64,000 bases of DNA from Aldehydirespirator sp963667505 (GTDB lineage Bacteria; Actinomycetota; Acidimicrobiia; Acidimicrobiales; Aldehydirespiratoraceae): NCBI GenBank assembly GCA_963667505.2, contig OY763490.2, positions 1,922,001 to 1,986,000 on the forward strand, written 5' to 3'. The notes beneath the pieces were generated by a model. That model was not told where the DNA came from. It saw only the letters and a program-made list of their open reading frames with translations, and ran no database searches. The stretch's first letter is position 1. Each line of letters starts with the position of its first letter. The position numbers and the translations under genes are program-made. This document shows, piece by piece, positions 52,106-60,557 of this stretch.

Positions 52106-54346
52106 ATGAGAGCCAGCACCGTCGTCTATCAGGCAGGCCCCTTGGGCACTCGACGGACGCCCCGACCGAGAACCGTGCTGTTCACGCTGCTGGCACTGCT
52201 GGTCGCCTCAGTGGTGCTGTCACCTTCGCCGGCGCAGGCCGACCAGCCGCCGGCCACCCCGTCGTCGGTGACCGTCACACGCGCCGACGGCACCCTCACT
52301 GCCACCTGGCCCGCCGCCGACAACGCCACCGGCTACCACATCACCTACAGCTCCAACAACAAGGGAAGCTGGTCACTCGCCGCCTACGACCACCCGAGCA
52401 CGTCCATCACGATCGACGACGCCGACAACAGCGCCACCTACCACGTCGCCGTACGCGCCCTCAACGCCTCAGGCGGCAGCGGCTGGCGCAACTCCGACCC
52501 CTCAGAACCGTGGGGGACGCCGCCGCCGGCCACACCCTCCTCGGTCACCGTCACCCGCTCCAACGGCACCCTCACCGCCACCTGGCCCGCCGCCGACAAC
52601 GCCACCGGCTACCACATCACCTACAGCTCCAACAACCGCCAAAGCTGGTCACTGGCCGCCTACAACCACACCAACACCACCATCACCATCAACGCCACCA
52701 ACAGCGCCACCTACCACGTCGCGGTACGCGCCCTCAACACCACCGGCGGCAGCGGCTGGCGCAACTCCGCAGCATCAGCCCCATTGACACCGCCACCGGC
52801 CACCCCCGCCTCAGTCACCGTCACCCGCTCCAACGGCACCCTCACCGCCACCTGGCCCGCCGCCGACAACGCCACCGGCTACCACATCACCTACAGCTCC
52901 AACAACCGCCAAAGCTGGTCACTGGCCGCCTACAACCACACCAACACCACCATCACCATCAACGCCACCAACAGCGCCACCTACCACGTCGCGGTACGCG
53001 CCCTCAACACCACCGGCGGCAGCGGCTGGCGCAACTCCGGGGCCAGCGGGCCGTACACCCCGCCGGAGCCGGTGGCCGCACCGGCGATGGTGGCGATAGC
53101 CGCGAACATGACCGAGGTCACCATCGGTCGCAAGAACGATTGGAAGCTCGACTCGCTCGACGTGAGCTGGAGCGCGGTCAGCGGCGCGGTCAGCTACCAA
53201 GTGCAGTGCGTCAACAGCTACGCCAACACCCGGCTGACAGTCTACTTCACCAATTGGTCGACGTGCGTGAGCAGCCTGTCGGACACCTCGACGACGATCA
53301 CGTCGAGCGATTACTTCCTGGACTTCGAATTCGCCTACAAGGTGCGCGTCCGCGCCAAGGGCGCCGACAACGTCTGGAGTGGATGGACCGAGTCGGAGAT
53401 CGCTTGGCCGGTGTGGCGACCGGGGGAACCCTGGGTGATCAAGCGCGGCGACGGCAGTCTCGTCGTCGAGTGGCGCCAATATGGCCGCCCCGTCAAATGG
53501 GGCGTGAAGTACCGTGTCTTCTGCGCCGCCCAAGGAGGAACAGGGACGAAGTGCGCCGACGACATCGATCCCGTCACCGGAGTCAACGCCGACGGGTACG
53601 TCGAGGCGACCATCACCGATCTCGATCTGGACACCAGCGGCACGCAGGCCGTCCAGAACGCCTCGTCCTACTACGTCACAGTGGAGGCCTTCAACAACAC
53701 GGGCAAAGTCAGCACCGATAGCGGCCCGTGGGGCCCGCTGACCTCCCCCGCCAAGTTCAGCAACGTGACCGCCACCCGCGGCGACGGCACCGTCACGGTC
53801 ACGGTCCACCGTCCGGCCTACACCTGGCTCACCAGCGTCGGGATGGTCTGCAACGTCCAAGGGGGCAGCAGCGGGCCGTGTCCGGGCAGTCCCTTCACTG
53901 TCGATCTCGACAACGTCTGGGCTGACCGGGAGAGCTTCACAATCAACGTCGGCGCAGCCAACAACTCCAAGGCCTACATCATCGCAGCGCAGGGCGTGAA
54001 CGCCCTCGGCACCGGCGCGCTGTCGGACTGGCTCTCCCTCTCGGCCATCTCCTCGCCCGCCCAGATCGCCGCTGTTACGGCCACGCGAGGCACCGGCACG
54101 CTCACGGTCTCGTGGACCGAGCCCTCTGGCAACTACCTCTCCTACGACGTCGAGTGCAGCAGCGACAGCGGCACCACCTGGACCGCCACCTGCACCCGCG
54201 GCACCGGCAGCGTGAACGGCACCACCTACAGCGAGACCCTCACCGGCGTGAGCGACTCCACCGCCTACACCGTCCGGGCCCGGGCCAAGAACGGCGTGGG
54301 AACCGGCGCCTGGCGCTCGTCGGCCGCCATCCCAGCATCACCGTGA
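52106..54346 (+). CDS. Secreted FN3-repeat protein C (ends early after a 22-bp deletion)
   Basis: ATG 52106 has AGAGGTGG 7 nt upstream. The N-terminus carries a signal peptide (RTVLFTLLALLVASVVLS, then PSPAQAD). Three FN3 domains of the type SVTVTRxxGTLTATWPAADN ... YHITYSSNNxxSWSLAAY follow at about 50-140, 140-230 and 230-315. Further Ig-like domains contain paired cysteines (VQCVNSY...WSTCVSS; VECSSDS...TATCTRG). It is homologous throughout to the next gene and to the N-terminal FN3 pairs of giant genes A and B. Compared with the paralogue, 22 bp are missing after AAIP near 54335, so the frame runs into a stop at 54346 and about 200 C-terminal residues are lost or out of frame. Probably extracellular; no anchor is visible. 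Confidence 0.85.
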   Translation: MRASTVVYQAGPLGTRRTPRPRTVLFTLLALLVASVVLSPSPAQADQPPATPSSVTVTRADGTLTATWPAADNATGYHITYSSNNKGSWSLAAYDHPSTSITIDDADNSATYHVAVRALNASGGSGWRNSDPSEPWGTPPPATPSSVTVTRSNGTLTATWPAADNATGYHITYSSNNRQSWSLAAYNHTNTTITINATNSATYHVAVRALNTTGGSGWRNSAASAPLTPPPATPASVTVTRSNGTLTATWPAADNATGYHITYSSNNRQSWSLAAYNHTNTTITINATNSATYHVAVRALNTTGGSGWRNSGASGPYTPPEPVAAPAMVAIAANMTEVTIGRKNDWKLDSLDVSWSAVSGAVSYQVQCVNSYANTRLTVYFTNWSTCVSSLSDTSTTITSSDYFLDFEFAYKVRVRAKGADNVWSGWTESEIAWPVWRPGEPWVIKRGDGSLVVEWRQYGRPVKWGVKYRVFCAAQGGTGTKCADDIDPVTGVNADGYVEATITDLDLDTSGTQAVQNASSYYVTVEAFNNTGKVSTDSGPWGPLTSPAKFSNVTATRGDGTVTVTVHRPAYTWLTSVGMVCNVQGGSSGPCPGSPFTVDLDNVWADRESFTINVGAANNSKAYIIAAQGVNALGTGALSDWLSLSAISSPAQIAAVTATRGTGTLTVSWTEPSGNYLSYDVECSSDSGTTWTATCTRGTGSVNGTTYSETLTGVSDSTAYTVRARAKNGVGTGAWRSSAAIPASP
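52544..53039 (+). repeat. Perfect 226-bp direct repeat (two FN3 domains, 270-bp period)
   Basis: 52544-52769 and 52814-53039 are identical over about 226 bp, with a 270-bp period equal to one 90-residue FN3 domain. Such identity implies very recent duplication or conversion and is a likely site of domain gain, loss and assembly collapse. Confidence 0.85.
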
Positions 54347-54945
54347 ACCGCGGCAACGGGACCCTCGTGCTGTCGTGGACGGTTCCCGCCAGCAACGGCG
54401 TCACCATCTCCGGCTACGACATCCAATGCAGCAGCGACAGCGGGGCAACGTGGACCGCGACCTGCACCCGTGGCACCGGCACGACCAGCAACTCGACCTA
54501 CAGCGAGACCCTCACCGGCGTCACCAACTCCACCGCCTATCTGGTCCGAGCCCGCGCCAAGAACGCCAACGCCACCGGCGCCTGGCGCGAGTCAGCCGCT
54601 ATCGCGGCCCTGGCCGCCCCCGGTGCCCCGGAAAGCGTGAGCGTGGCCAATTCCACTTACGACGGCAACATCAGGCGCTACCCGGTGAGTTGGAACAAGC
54701 CCACCGGGGCGGCCTCAAACGAGTCACTCGCCTACGAAGTGCAATGCAGCAGCGCCTCGAACCCCAACTCCAGCCAGTGGGGAGCCTGCGGCACCCACCA
54801 GGTCTCCTCCACCGCCAACACCAGTGTGAGCACACAGGTGTCACATGGTTGGAATGCCTCCGTGTTCAAGAAGATTCGGGTGAGGACCAAGAAATACAGC
54901 GACCTGTACAGCGCCTGGGTGGAGGCCAACACCAAGTACACCTAG
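54347..54945 (+). pseudogene. Out-of-frame C-terminal part of FN3 protein C
   Basis: In a different frame the chain resumes as ITVNRGNGTLVLSWTVPASN. It contains one further FN3 (ISGYDIQCSSDSGATW ... RARAKNANATGAW) and the family C-terminal domain (VSVANSTYDGNIRRYPVSWN ... SDLYSAWVEANTKYT), nearly identical to the end of the next gene. It has no start signal of its own. If the deletion is an error, it belongs to the preceding gene; if real, it is untranslated or lost. Confidence 0.7.
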
Positions 54946-55134
54946 CCTCGGCGGTCGAGCCCGCTCAGCAGCATCCTCGACGGCAATTTTCCTCCGTCCT
55001 TCCGCGCCCGCTGCCAGGGCCTAGTCGAGCGTTCTCCAGCTTCCGCCCCCTAGGCGGGGCACCCCACAGACTCGTCGGCCGCCCCAAGAAGTCCGCCCAC
55101 GGCGCCGAGCCTCCTCGGCAATGATAATACTCCC

Positions 55135-55151
55135 TACTATGTTGTAGTAGA
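55135..55151. promoter_or_regulatory. Inverted repeat CTACTA-TGTTG-TAGTAG before FN3 protein D
   Basis: A perfect 6-bp inverted repeat with a 5-nt centre, in the only AT-rich patch of the gap (GATAATACTCCCTACTATG). A TATGTT -10-like box overlaps it, so an operator over a promoter is plausible. The rest of the 54946-55211 gap shares CCTCCGTCCTTCCGCGCCCG with the region after gene D (58086-58107). Confidence 0.4.
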
Positions 55152-55211
55152 GTGCTCGTGGAGTCTGCACCCGCTCCGCGCCGACCCGCGGATGTGGGCA
55201 GGAGGTGGCTG

Positions 55212-58040
55212 ATGCGGCGAAGTGGACCTACCCGGACTCGGAGGCTGATGCTGGCGGCCCTGGCCCTGGCCCTGGCGCTGGCCACGACGGTCGCCGCGCC
55301 GACGGCCGGTGCCCAGTCGACGCCCGGCACGCCGACGTCGGTGTCGGTGGAACGCAGCGACGGCACCCTCACCGTGTCATGGGCCGCGGTCGCCGGCGCG
55401 GACCGCTACCACATCACCTACAGCACCGACGGCCGAAAGAGCTGGAGCCTCGCCGCCCTCAACCACACCGACACCACCATCACCATCACCGCCGACAACG
55501 ACGCCACCTACGTCGTCGGCGTGAGAGCCGGCAACAGCGCCAACTGGGGCGGCTGGCGCAACTCCGACCACAGCGGCCCCTACACCCCGCCCACACCCGG
55601 CGTGCCCGCATCCGTGTCAGTGCAACGCGCCGACGGCACCCTCACCGCCACATGGCCCGCGGTCACCCACGCCAGCCACTACCACATCACCTACACCACC
55701 AACAACGGCCAAAGCTGGAACCTCGCCGCCCTCAACCACACCGACACCACCATCACCATCACCGCCGACAACGACGCCACCTACATCGTGGCCGCCCGCG
55801 GCGGCAACAGCGCCAACTGGGGCGGCTGGCGCAACTCGCCCGCGGCGGGGCCGTGGACCCCGCCCACACCCGGCGTGCCGGCGTCGGTGTCGGTGGAGCG
55901 GGCTGACGGCACCCTCACCGCTTCATGGCCCGCGGTCACCCACGCCAGCCACTACCACATCACCTACACCACCAACAACGGCCAAAGCTGGAACCTCGCC
56001 GCCCTCAACCACACCGACACCACCATCACCATCACCGCCGACAACGACGCCACCTACATCATCGGCGTGAGAGCCGGCAACAGCGCCAACTGGAGCGGCT
56101 GGCACAACTCCCCATCCAGCGGCCCCTTTAGCCCGCCGATGGCCGCACCCGCGTCGGTGGCGATCGGGATGAACATGGGCGAGGTCAACCTCGGCCGCGG
56201 CAACCATTGGACGATCCAGTCGCTCAACGTGAGCTGGAGCGCGGTCACCAACGCGGTCAGCTACCAAGTGCAGTGCGCCACCGTCTACGCCAACGGCATC
56301 TGGGACGTCGGCGACGGCGACTTCGGTGACTGGACGACCTGCGTGAGCAGCGTGTCCGGCACTTCGACGACGATTACGCATAGCGACTACCCCTTGGATC
56401 CTTATTTCGCCTACAAGGTGCGCGTCCGTGCGAAGGACTCCAGCAACGTCTGGAGCGACTGGACCGACTCTCAGATCGCCTGGCCGGTGTGGCGCGTGTC
56501 GGGTCCCTGGGTGATCATGCGCGGCGACGGCGACCTCGACCTCGAATGGCACCAGACGGGGCGTCCGATCAGATGGGGCGTCAAGTACCGCGTCTACTGC
56601 AGCACCGACGGATCAACCTGGACGAAGTGTGCCGACGACATCGATCCCGCCACCGACTCCACGCTCGGCTCAGTGACGGTCACCGATCTCGATCTGGACA
56701 CCAGCGGCACGCAGGCCGTCCAGAACGCCACGTCCTACCGCGCCGAAGTGGAAGCCTTCAACGACACGGGCACAGCCCGTGGTCCTAGTGGTCGTCGCGT
56801 GTTCGGGCCGCTGACCTCCCCCGCCAAGTTCAGCAACGTGACCGCGACCCGCGGCAACGGCACCATCACCGTCACCGTCCACCGTCCGTCCCAGAGCTGG
56901 CTCACTAGCGTCCAAGTGGTCTGCACCGTCGATGGAGTCAGCATCGGGCAGTGTCCTGGAAGCCCGTTCACCACTGATCTCAACGAGGCCTACGAGGACC
57001 GGGAGAGCTTCACCATCAACGTGGGCACAGCCAACAACTCCAAGACCTACATCCTGGGCGCGCGCGGCGTGAACGCCCTCGGCACCGGCACGCTGTCGGA
57101 CTGGCTCTCCGCACCCCCTATCTCCTCCCCCAGCCAGATCGCCAGCATCACCGCGAGCCGCGGCGACGGAACGCTCGTGCTGTCGTGGACGGTGCCCACC
57201 GGCAACTACCTCTCCTACGAAGTCGAGTGCAGCAGCGACAGCGGCACCACCTGGACCGCCACCTGCACCCGCGGCACCGGCAGCGTCGACGGCACCACCT
57301 ACAGCGAGACCCTCACCGGCGTCACCAACGCCACCGCCTACACCGTCCGAGCCCGGGCCAAGAACGGCGTGGGGACCGCCGCCTGGCGCCAGTCGGCCGC
57401 CATCCCGGTCGAGCCCGGCCAGATCGCCAGCATCACGGCGAGCCGCGGCGACGGAACCCTCGCGCTGTCATGGACGGTGCCCGCCAGCAACGGCGTGACC
57501 ATCACCGGCTACGACATCCAATGCAGCGACGACAGCGGCGCGACGTGGACCGCCACCTGCATTCGGGGCACCGGAAGCACCACCAACTCCACCTACAGCG
57601 AGACCCTCACCGGCGTCACCAACGCCACCGCCTACACCGTCCGAGCCCGCGCCAAGAACGCCAACGCCGACGGCCCCTGGCGCGAGTCCACCGCCATCGC
57701 GGCGATAGCCGCCCCCGGCACCCCGGGAAGCGTGAGCGTGGGCAACTCCAGTTTCGACGGCGTCAATAGGAACTACCCGGTGAGCTGGAACAAGCCCGCC
57801 GGAGCGGCCTCAAACGAGTCACTCGCCTACGAAGTGCAATGCAGCACCGCCTCGAACCCCACCTCCGGCCAGTGGGACGCCTGCGGCACCGTCACCGTCT
57901 CCTCCACCGCTAACACCAGTGTGAGCAAACAGGTGTCACATGATCAATTTGGTAGCTTGTTCAGGAAGATACGGGTGAGGACCAAGAAGTACAGCGATCT
58001 GTACAGCGCCTGGGTGGAAGCCAACACCCAATACACCTAA
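55212..58040 (+). CDS. Secreted FN3-repeat protein D
   Basis: 942 residues from ATG 55212, which has AGGAGG 6 nt upstream; the frame is open further upstream but without a better start. A signal peptide (RRLMLAALALALALATTVAA, cleavage near TAGAQS) precedes three FN3 domains (SVSVERSDGTLTVSWAAVAG ... NHTDTTITITADNDATYVVG). Domains 2 and 3 are nearly identical, 273 bp apart. About five more Ig-like domains follow; the last FN3 pair carries Cys-Cys motifs (VECSSDSGTTWTATCTRG). A C-terminal domain ends YSDLYSAWVEANTQYT. No SLH, sortase or transmembrane anchor is seen. It is a tandem paralogue of gene C and shares its 3' flank. An extracellular adhesin or matrix component is inferred. Confidence 0.9.
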   Translation: MRRSGPTRTRRLMLAALALALALATTVAAPTAGAQSTPGTPTSVSVERSDGTLTVSWAAVAGADRYHITYSTDGRKSWSLAALNHTDTTITITADNDATYVVGVRAGNSANWGGWRNSDHSGPYTPPTPGVPASVSVQRADGTLTATWPAVTHASHYHITYTTNNGQSWNLAALNHTDTTITITADNDATYIVAARGGNSANWGGWRNSPAAGPWTPPTPGVPASVSVERADGTLTASWPAVTHASHYHITYTTNNGQSWNLAALNHTDTTITITADNDATYIIGVRAGNSANWSGWHNSPSSGPFSPPMAAPASVAIGMNMGEVNLGRGNHWTIQSLNVSWSAVTNAVSYQVQCATVYANGIWDVGDGDFGDWTTCVSSVSGTSTTITHSDYPLDPYFAYKVRVRAKDSSNVWSDWTDSQIAWPVWRVSGPWVIMRGDGDLDLEWHQTGRPIRWGVKYRVYCSTDGSTWTKCADDIDPATDSTLGSVTVTDLDLDTSGTQAVQNATSYRAEVEAFNDTGTARGPSGRRVFGPLTSPAKFSNVTATRGNGTITVTVHRPSQSWLTSVQVVCTVDGVSIGQCPGSPFTTDLNEAYEDRESFTINVGTANNSKTYILGARGVNALGTGTLSDWLSAPPISSPSQIASITASRGDGTLVLSWTVPTGNYLSYEVECSSDSGTTWTATCTRGTGSVDGTTYSETLTGVTNATAYTVRARAKNGVGTAAWRQSAAIPVEPGQIASITASRGDGTLALSWTVPASNGVTITGYDIQCSDDSGATWTATCIRGTGSTTNSTYSETLTGVTNATAYTVRARAKNANADGPWRESTAIAAIAAPGTPGSVSVGNSSFDGVNRNYPVSWNKPAGAASNESLAYEVQCSTASNPTSGQWDACGTVTVSSTANTSVSKQVSHDQFGSLFRKIRVRTKKYSDLYSAWVEANTQYT

Positions 58041-58125
58041 CCGACGCTAACGACACCGCACGGCAGCACCCTCGACAGCCATGAGCCTCCGTCCTTCCGC
58101 GCCCGCTGGTGTGTTAGCGGAGGCG

Positions 58126-58199
58126 AAGCTCCGGCACCCCTCGGCCCGGTCATCGACAGCCCCTCGGCGGAGACGGTCCTTGTAGCGACCTGATGCAGC
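58126..58199 (+). repeat. Left copy of a ~70-bp direct repeat flanking the DUF222/HNH gene
   Basis: This stretch matches 59960-60034 (AGCTCCGGCACCCC, then GAGACGGTCCTTGTAGCGAC). It can be read as GPVIDSPSAETVLVAT and a stop, the C-terminus of the small gene that lies beyond the HNH gene. The rest of the gap 58041-58382 holds a 3' flank shared with FN3 gene C and nothing else recognisable. Confidence 0.75.
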
Positions 58200-58369
58200 G
58201 GCCCCGGACGACGCGGGAGGCCGAAGCGGTCAGAGGCTAGGCTGTCGGCGACGGCATCACCCTCTCCGGCGACGACATCTCGCGCAGCAGCGACCGGCGG
58301 ATTCGGCGGGTTCAGTGGATTGTTGGTGGTTTCTGATGGTGTCGGGGATTGCTTGTCACACCCTTGGAC

Positions 58370-58375
58370 TAGTTT
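58370..58375 (+). promoter_or_regulatory. -10 box for the DUF222/HNH gene
   Basis: TAGTTT, then 7 nt, then ATG 58383: a leaderless layout. It supports ATG 58383 over an upstream in-frame start at 58320. Confidence 0.45.
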
Positions 58376-58382
58376 CGGATGC

Positions 58383-59594
58383 ATGGAATCAACTGTGGAT
58401 CAAGCAGCGGATGGCGGCCCCGAGCAGGGGGACGCGGCCCGGGTGTCGGATGTCGATGTGGGCTCGCTGAGCGAGGCCGCGCTGGTGGAGCGTCTGGCGG
58501 TGCTGGGCCAAGAGCGGTCCCGGGTGGAGGGGCTGTTGGCTGAGGCGGCGGCCGAGCTGCACCGACGGGTGGGCGGTCGGGCCGCGGCGGCGGTGGTGCG
58601 GGAGCGGTTGCACGTGTCGGCCCGCCAGGCGACCGCGGACACCGAGTTGGCCGCGTCGCTGGCCGGAGGTTTCGCGTCGACTCTGACCGCGCTGCGCGCC
58701 GGTGAGATCACCCTCGGTCATGCCCGGGTGATCAACCGGGTCGGCACCGATCCTGATCATGAGCAGGAGGCCGAGCTGTTGAAGCTGGCCCGGGATGTGC
58801 CCGTGGACTTGTTCGCTCGCATGACCCGCCGCCGCGACAACGGCGACGGCGGCGGCGCGGAGCACTATCGGCAGCGCCAGAACCGGTGGGCGTCACTGGT
58901 GCAGGATCCCGACGGGTCGTGGCGGCTGTCGGCGTATTTCGACTACAGCACGGGCAAGCACGTCAGCGTGGCGTTCAACCGGATGGTGCGCGCCTACCGC
59001 AACGAATTCGCGGCCGACGGCAGCTCCCGCTACGACAAGCTCACTCCCCAGCAGCGCCGCGCCGACGCTTTGGTCAACCTCATCGTCGGCGAGGGCCCCT
59101 ACAACCGCCCCAACGCCACGCTTCTGGTCATCGCCGACTACGACACCGTCGCCGCCGAGTTGCGCAACCTGCGCTACGACGACGGAATGCCCGTGCCCGC
59201 AGACCAAATCGCCCGCCTTGCCGCCGGCGCCAAGATCCTGCCCGCGATATTCGACACCGACGGCGAGCCGCTGTGGCTGGGCCGAGCCCGGCGCGACGCC
59301 AGCGCCGGCCAGCGCCTCGTGCTCGCGGCCCGAGACGGCGGCTGCGTCAACTGCGCCAACCCCGCCGAAAGGTGCGATCCCCATCACATCCGATGGTTCA
59401 GCCGCGGCGGGCCCACCGACATCGACAATCTCGCCCTGCTATGCGAGAGCTGCCACCACCTCACCCACGAGGACAACTGGCCGATGCGCAAACACAACGG
59501 CCGCCACAAACTCCACCCGCCCGCACGCCTCAAACCTCGACAACACCTGTCCGCACCAGCAACACCCGAGCGCAACCCCGTCCTGCGAAGGTGA
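58383..59594 (+). CDS. DUF222 / HNH endonuclease (13E12-repeat family) protein
   Basis: 403 residues. The N-terminal half is the helical DUF222 region (ALVERLAVLGQERSRVEGLL ... ARQATADTELAASLAG ... ALRAGEITLGHARVI). The C-terminal HNH motif has CVNC, RCDPHHIRWFSRGGPTDIDN, and LLCESCHHLTHE, so the two Cys pairs for zinc and the catalytic His are intact. Such proteins are abundant, often multicopy, in actinobacteria, and are thought to be mobile or selfish DNA endonucleases; the biological role is not settled. The gene is flanked by ~70-bp direct repeats derived from the 3' end of the next gene, which suggests that its arrival duplicated target sequence. The closing segment is Pro/Arg-rich. Confidence 0.92.
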   Translation: MESTVDQAADGGPEQGDAARVSDVDVGSLSEAALVERLAVLGQERSRVEGLLAEAAAELHRRVGGRAAAAVVRERLHVSARQATADTELAASLAGGFASTLTALRAGEITLGHARVINRVGTDPDHEQEAELLKLARDVPVDLFARMTRRRDNGDGGGAEHYRQRQNRWASLVQDPDGSWRLSAYFDYSTGKHVSVAFNRMVRAYRNEFAADGSSRYDKLTPQQRRADALVNLIVGEGPYNRPNATLLVIADYDTVAAELRNLRYDDGMPVPADQIARLAAGAKILPAIFDTDGEPLWLGRARRDASAGQRLVLAARDGGCVNCANPAERCDPHHIRWFSRGGPTDIDNLALLCESCHHLTHEDNWPMRKHNGRHKLHPPARLKPRQHLSAPATPERNPVLRR

Positions 59595-59653
59595 CGGCAG
59601 GCGGCAGCCCGCCAGTTCGCGACGTGCGCTCGATGGAGCGGGGAGGAGTGACG

Positions 59654-60028
59654 TTGAGTCGCTATCGGGGCGACATTGTCGTCACGGCACCGATCACCGT
59701 TGACGAGCCGTTGACGCCGGACGCGCTGGAGGAGATCGTCGAGCGGGCCAGCGAGGTCTTCGGCCGACGCAGCGACGTGGTCGAGTTCCTCGTGTCGGGA
59801 TCGTGCCGGGATGCGTCGATCAGGCTCGACTTCTCCATGGTGGGCCTGAGCGGCATCCAGCCCGCTGCCGCGGCCGCCGTCGAACAGATCGTCACCGAGG
59901 TCTTGGGTCACGCCGGGTTGACGGTCCGAGGACGCATCAACCAGCGCATCACCGGAGGCGAGGCTCCGGCACCCCGTGGCCCCATAATCGAGAGCCCCTC
60001 GGCAGAGACGGTCCTTGTAGCGACCTGA
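59654..60028 (+). CDS. Small protein of unknown function
   Basis: About 124 residues from TTG 59654, which follows GGGAGGA by 6 nt; in-frame GTG 59648 and ATG 59633 are possible starts without properly spaced ribosome binding sites. The sequence (SRYRGDIVVTAPITVDEPLT ... FLVSGSCRDASIRLDFSMVG ... VTEVLGHAGLTVRGRINQR) looks like a small alpha/beta protein with no signal peptide, membrane segment or motif that I recognise. Its last ~23 codons are duplicated upstream of the HNH gene. It is followed by 200 bp of non-coding sequence before hipB. Confidence 0.6.
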   Translation: MSRYRGDIVVTAPITVDEPLTPDALEEIVERASEVFGRRSDVVEFLVSGSCRDASIRLDFSMVGLSGIQPAAAAAVEQIVTEVLGHAGLTVRGRINQRITGGEAPAPRGPIIESPSAETVLVAT

Positions 60029-60034
60029 TGCCAG
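59960..60034 (+). repeat. Right copy of the ~70-bp direct repeat flanking the DUF222/HNH gene
   Basis: Matches 58126-58199 with a handful of substitutions; it is the authentic 3' end of the small unknown gene (ESPSAETVLVAT, stop). The two copies lie about 1.8 kb apart on either side of the HNH gene. Confidence 0.75.
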
Positions 60035-60188
60035 ATGCCGCGGAAGACGCAGCACGGACACGCAGCCCGCAGCCTCTGAGTCAGCCCGCCAAGACGTAGA
60101 CCGATCCTCCAAGAAACGGGGGAAGCTCACCGTGTTCGACGCCGGGATCGAGGCTCGGCGACTGCAACCTCTGCGACTGGGTCACTGC

Positions 60189-60226
60189 AAACTATCGTTT
60201 GAATATCTCTATTGATAGTATAGTTT
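60189..60226 (+). promoter_or_regulatory. hipBA promoter and operator-like inverted repeats
   Basis: TATAGT (60219-60224), then 6 nt, then ATG 60231: a leaderless start. The -10 box is embedded in inverted repeats ACTATC (60191-60196) / GATAGT (60214-60219) and AAACTAT (60189-60195) / ATAGTTT (60220-60226). HipB proteins repress their own operon through paired inverted sites, so autoregulation by HipB at this AT-rich patch is likely. Confidence 0.55.
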
Positions 60227-60230
60227 CTCT

Positions 60231-60557
60231 ATGAGTTCGGGCAAGGTATTGAGTCCTGTGGCAGTGGAGGCGGCCCGGCTGCTGGGACAGCGGGTGGCCG
60301 CCGCGCGGCGGGAGCGTCGCTGGACGCTGGCTGAGCTGGCCGAGCGAGTCGGCGTGTCCGTCGTGACGCTCCGCAAGGTCGAGGCCGGCGACCCGACCGT
60401 GGCCCTGGGCACCGCCTTCGAGGCGGCCACGCTCGTAGGGGTGGCACTGTTCCACGAAGACCCGGCGCGCCGCGCCCTGGAGGCCGAGGTCGTCGGGGCC
60501 CGGCTCGCAGTGCTCCCCGCCTCAGTGCGACCCCGCCAAGTAGATGACAACTTCTGA
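60231..60557 (+). CDS. hipB: HipB-like Xre-family antitoxin
   Basis: 108 residues. The HTH_3 domain reads LGQRVAAARRERRWTLAELA, then ERVGVSVVTLRKVEAGDPTV and ALGTAFEAATLVGVALF. The C-terminal tail (ARLAVLPASVRPRQVDDNF) is like the HipB tail that contacts HipA. It would bind the operator just upstream and neutralise the HipA kinase. Its 3' end overlaps hipA by 14 nt, so the pair is translationally coupled. Confidence 0.88.
   Translation: MSSGKVLSPVAVEAARLLGQRVAAARRERRWTLAELAERVGVSVVTLRKVEAGDPTVALGTAFEAATLVGVALFHEDPARRALEAEVVGARLAVLPASVRPRQVDDNF

Noticed and set aside
52096..53721. Open frame in FN3 gene C rich in His/Arg/Gln
   Set aside because: Shifted-frame shadow of the FN3 domains; composition is implausible and it has no ribosome binding site.
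58886..59632. N-terminal extension of the small unknown gene through the HNH gene
   Set aside because: The upstream part is a shadow of the DUF222/HNH frame; coding character starts only near 59633-59654.
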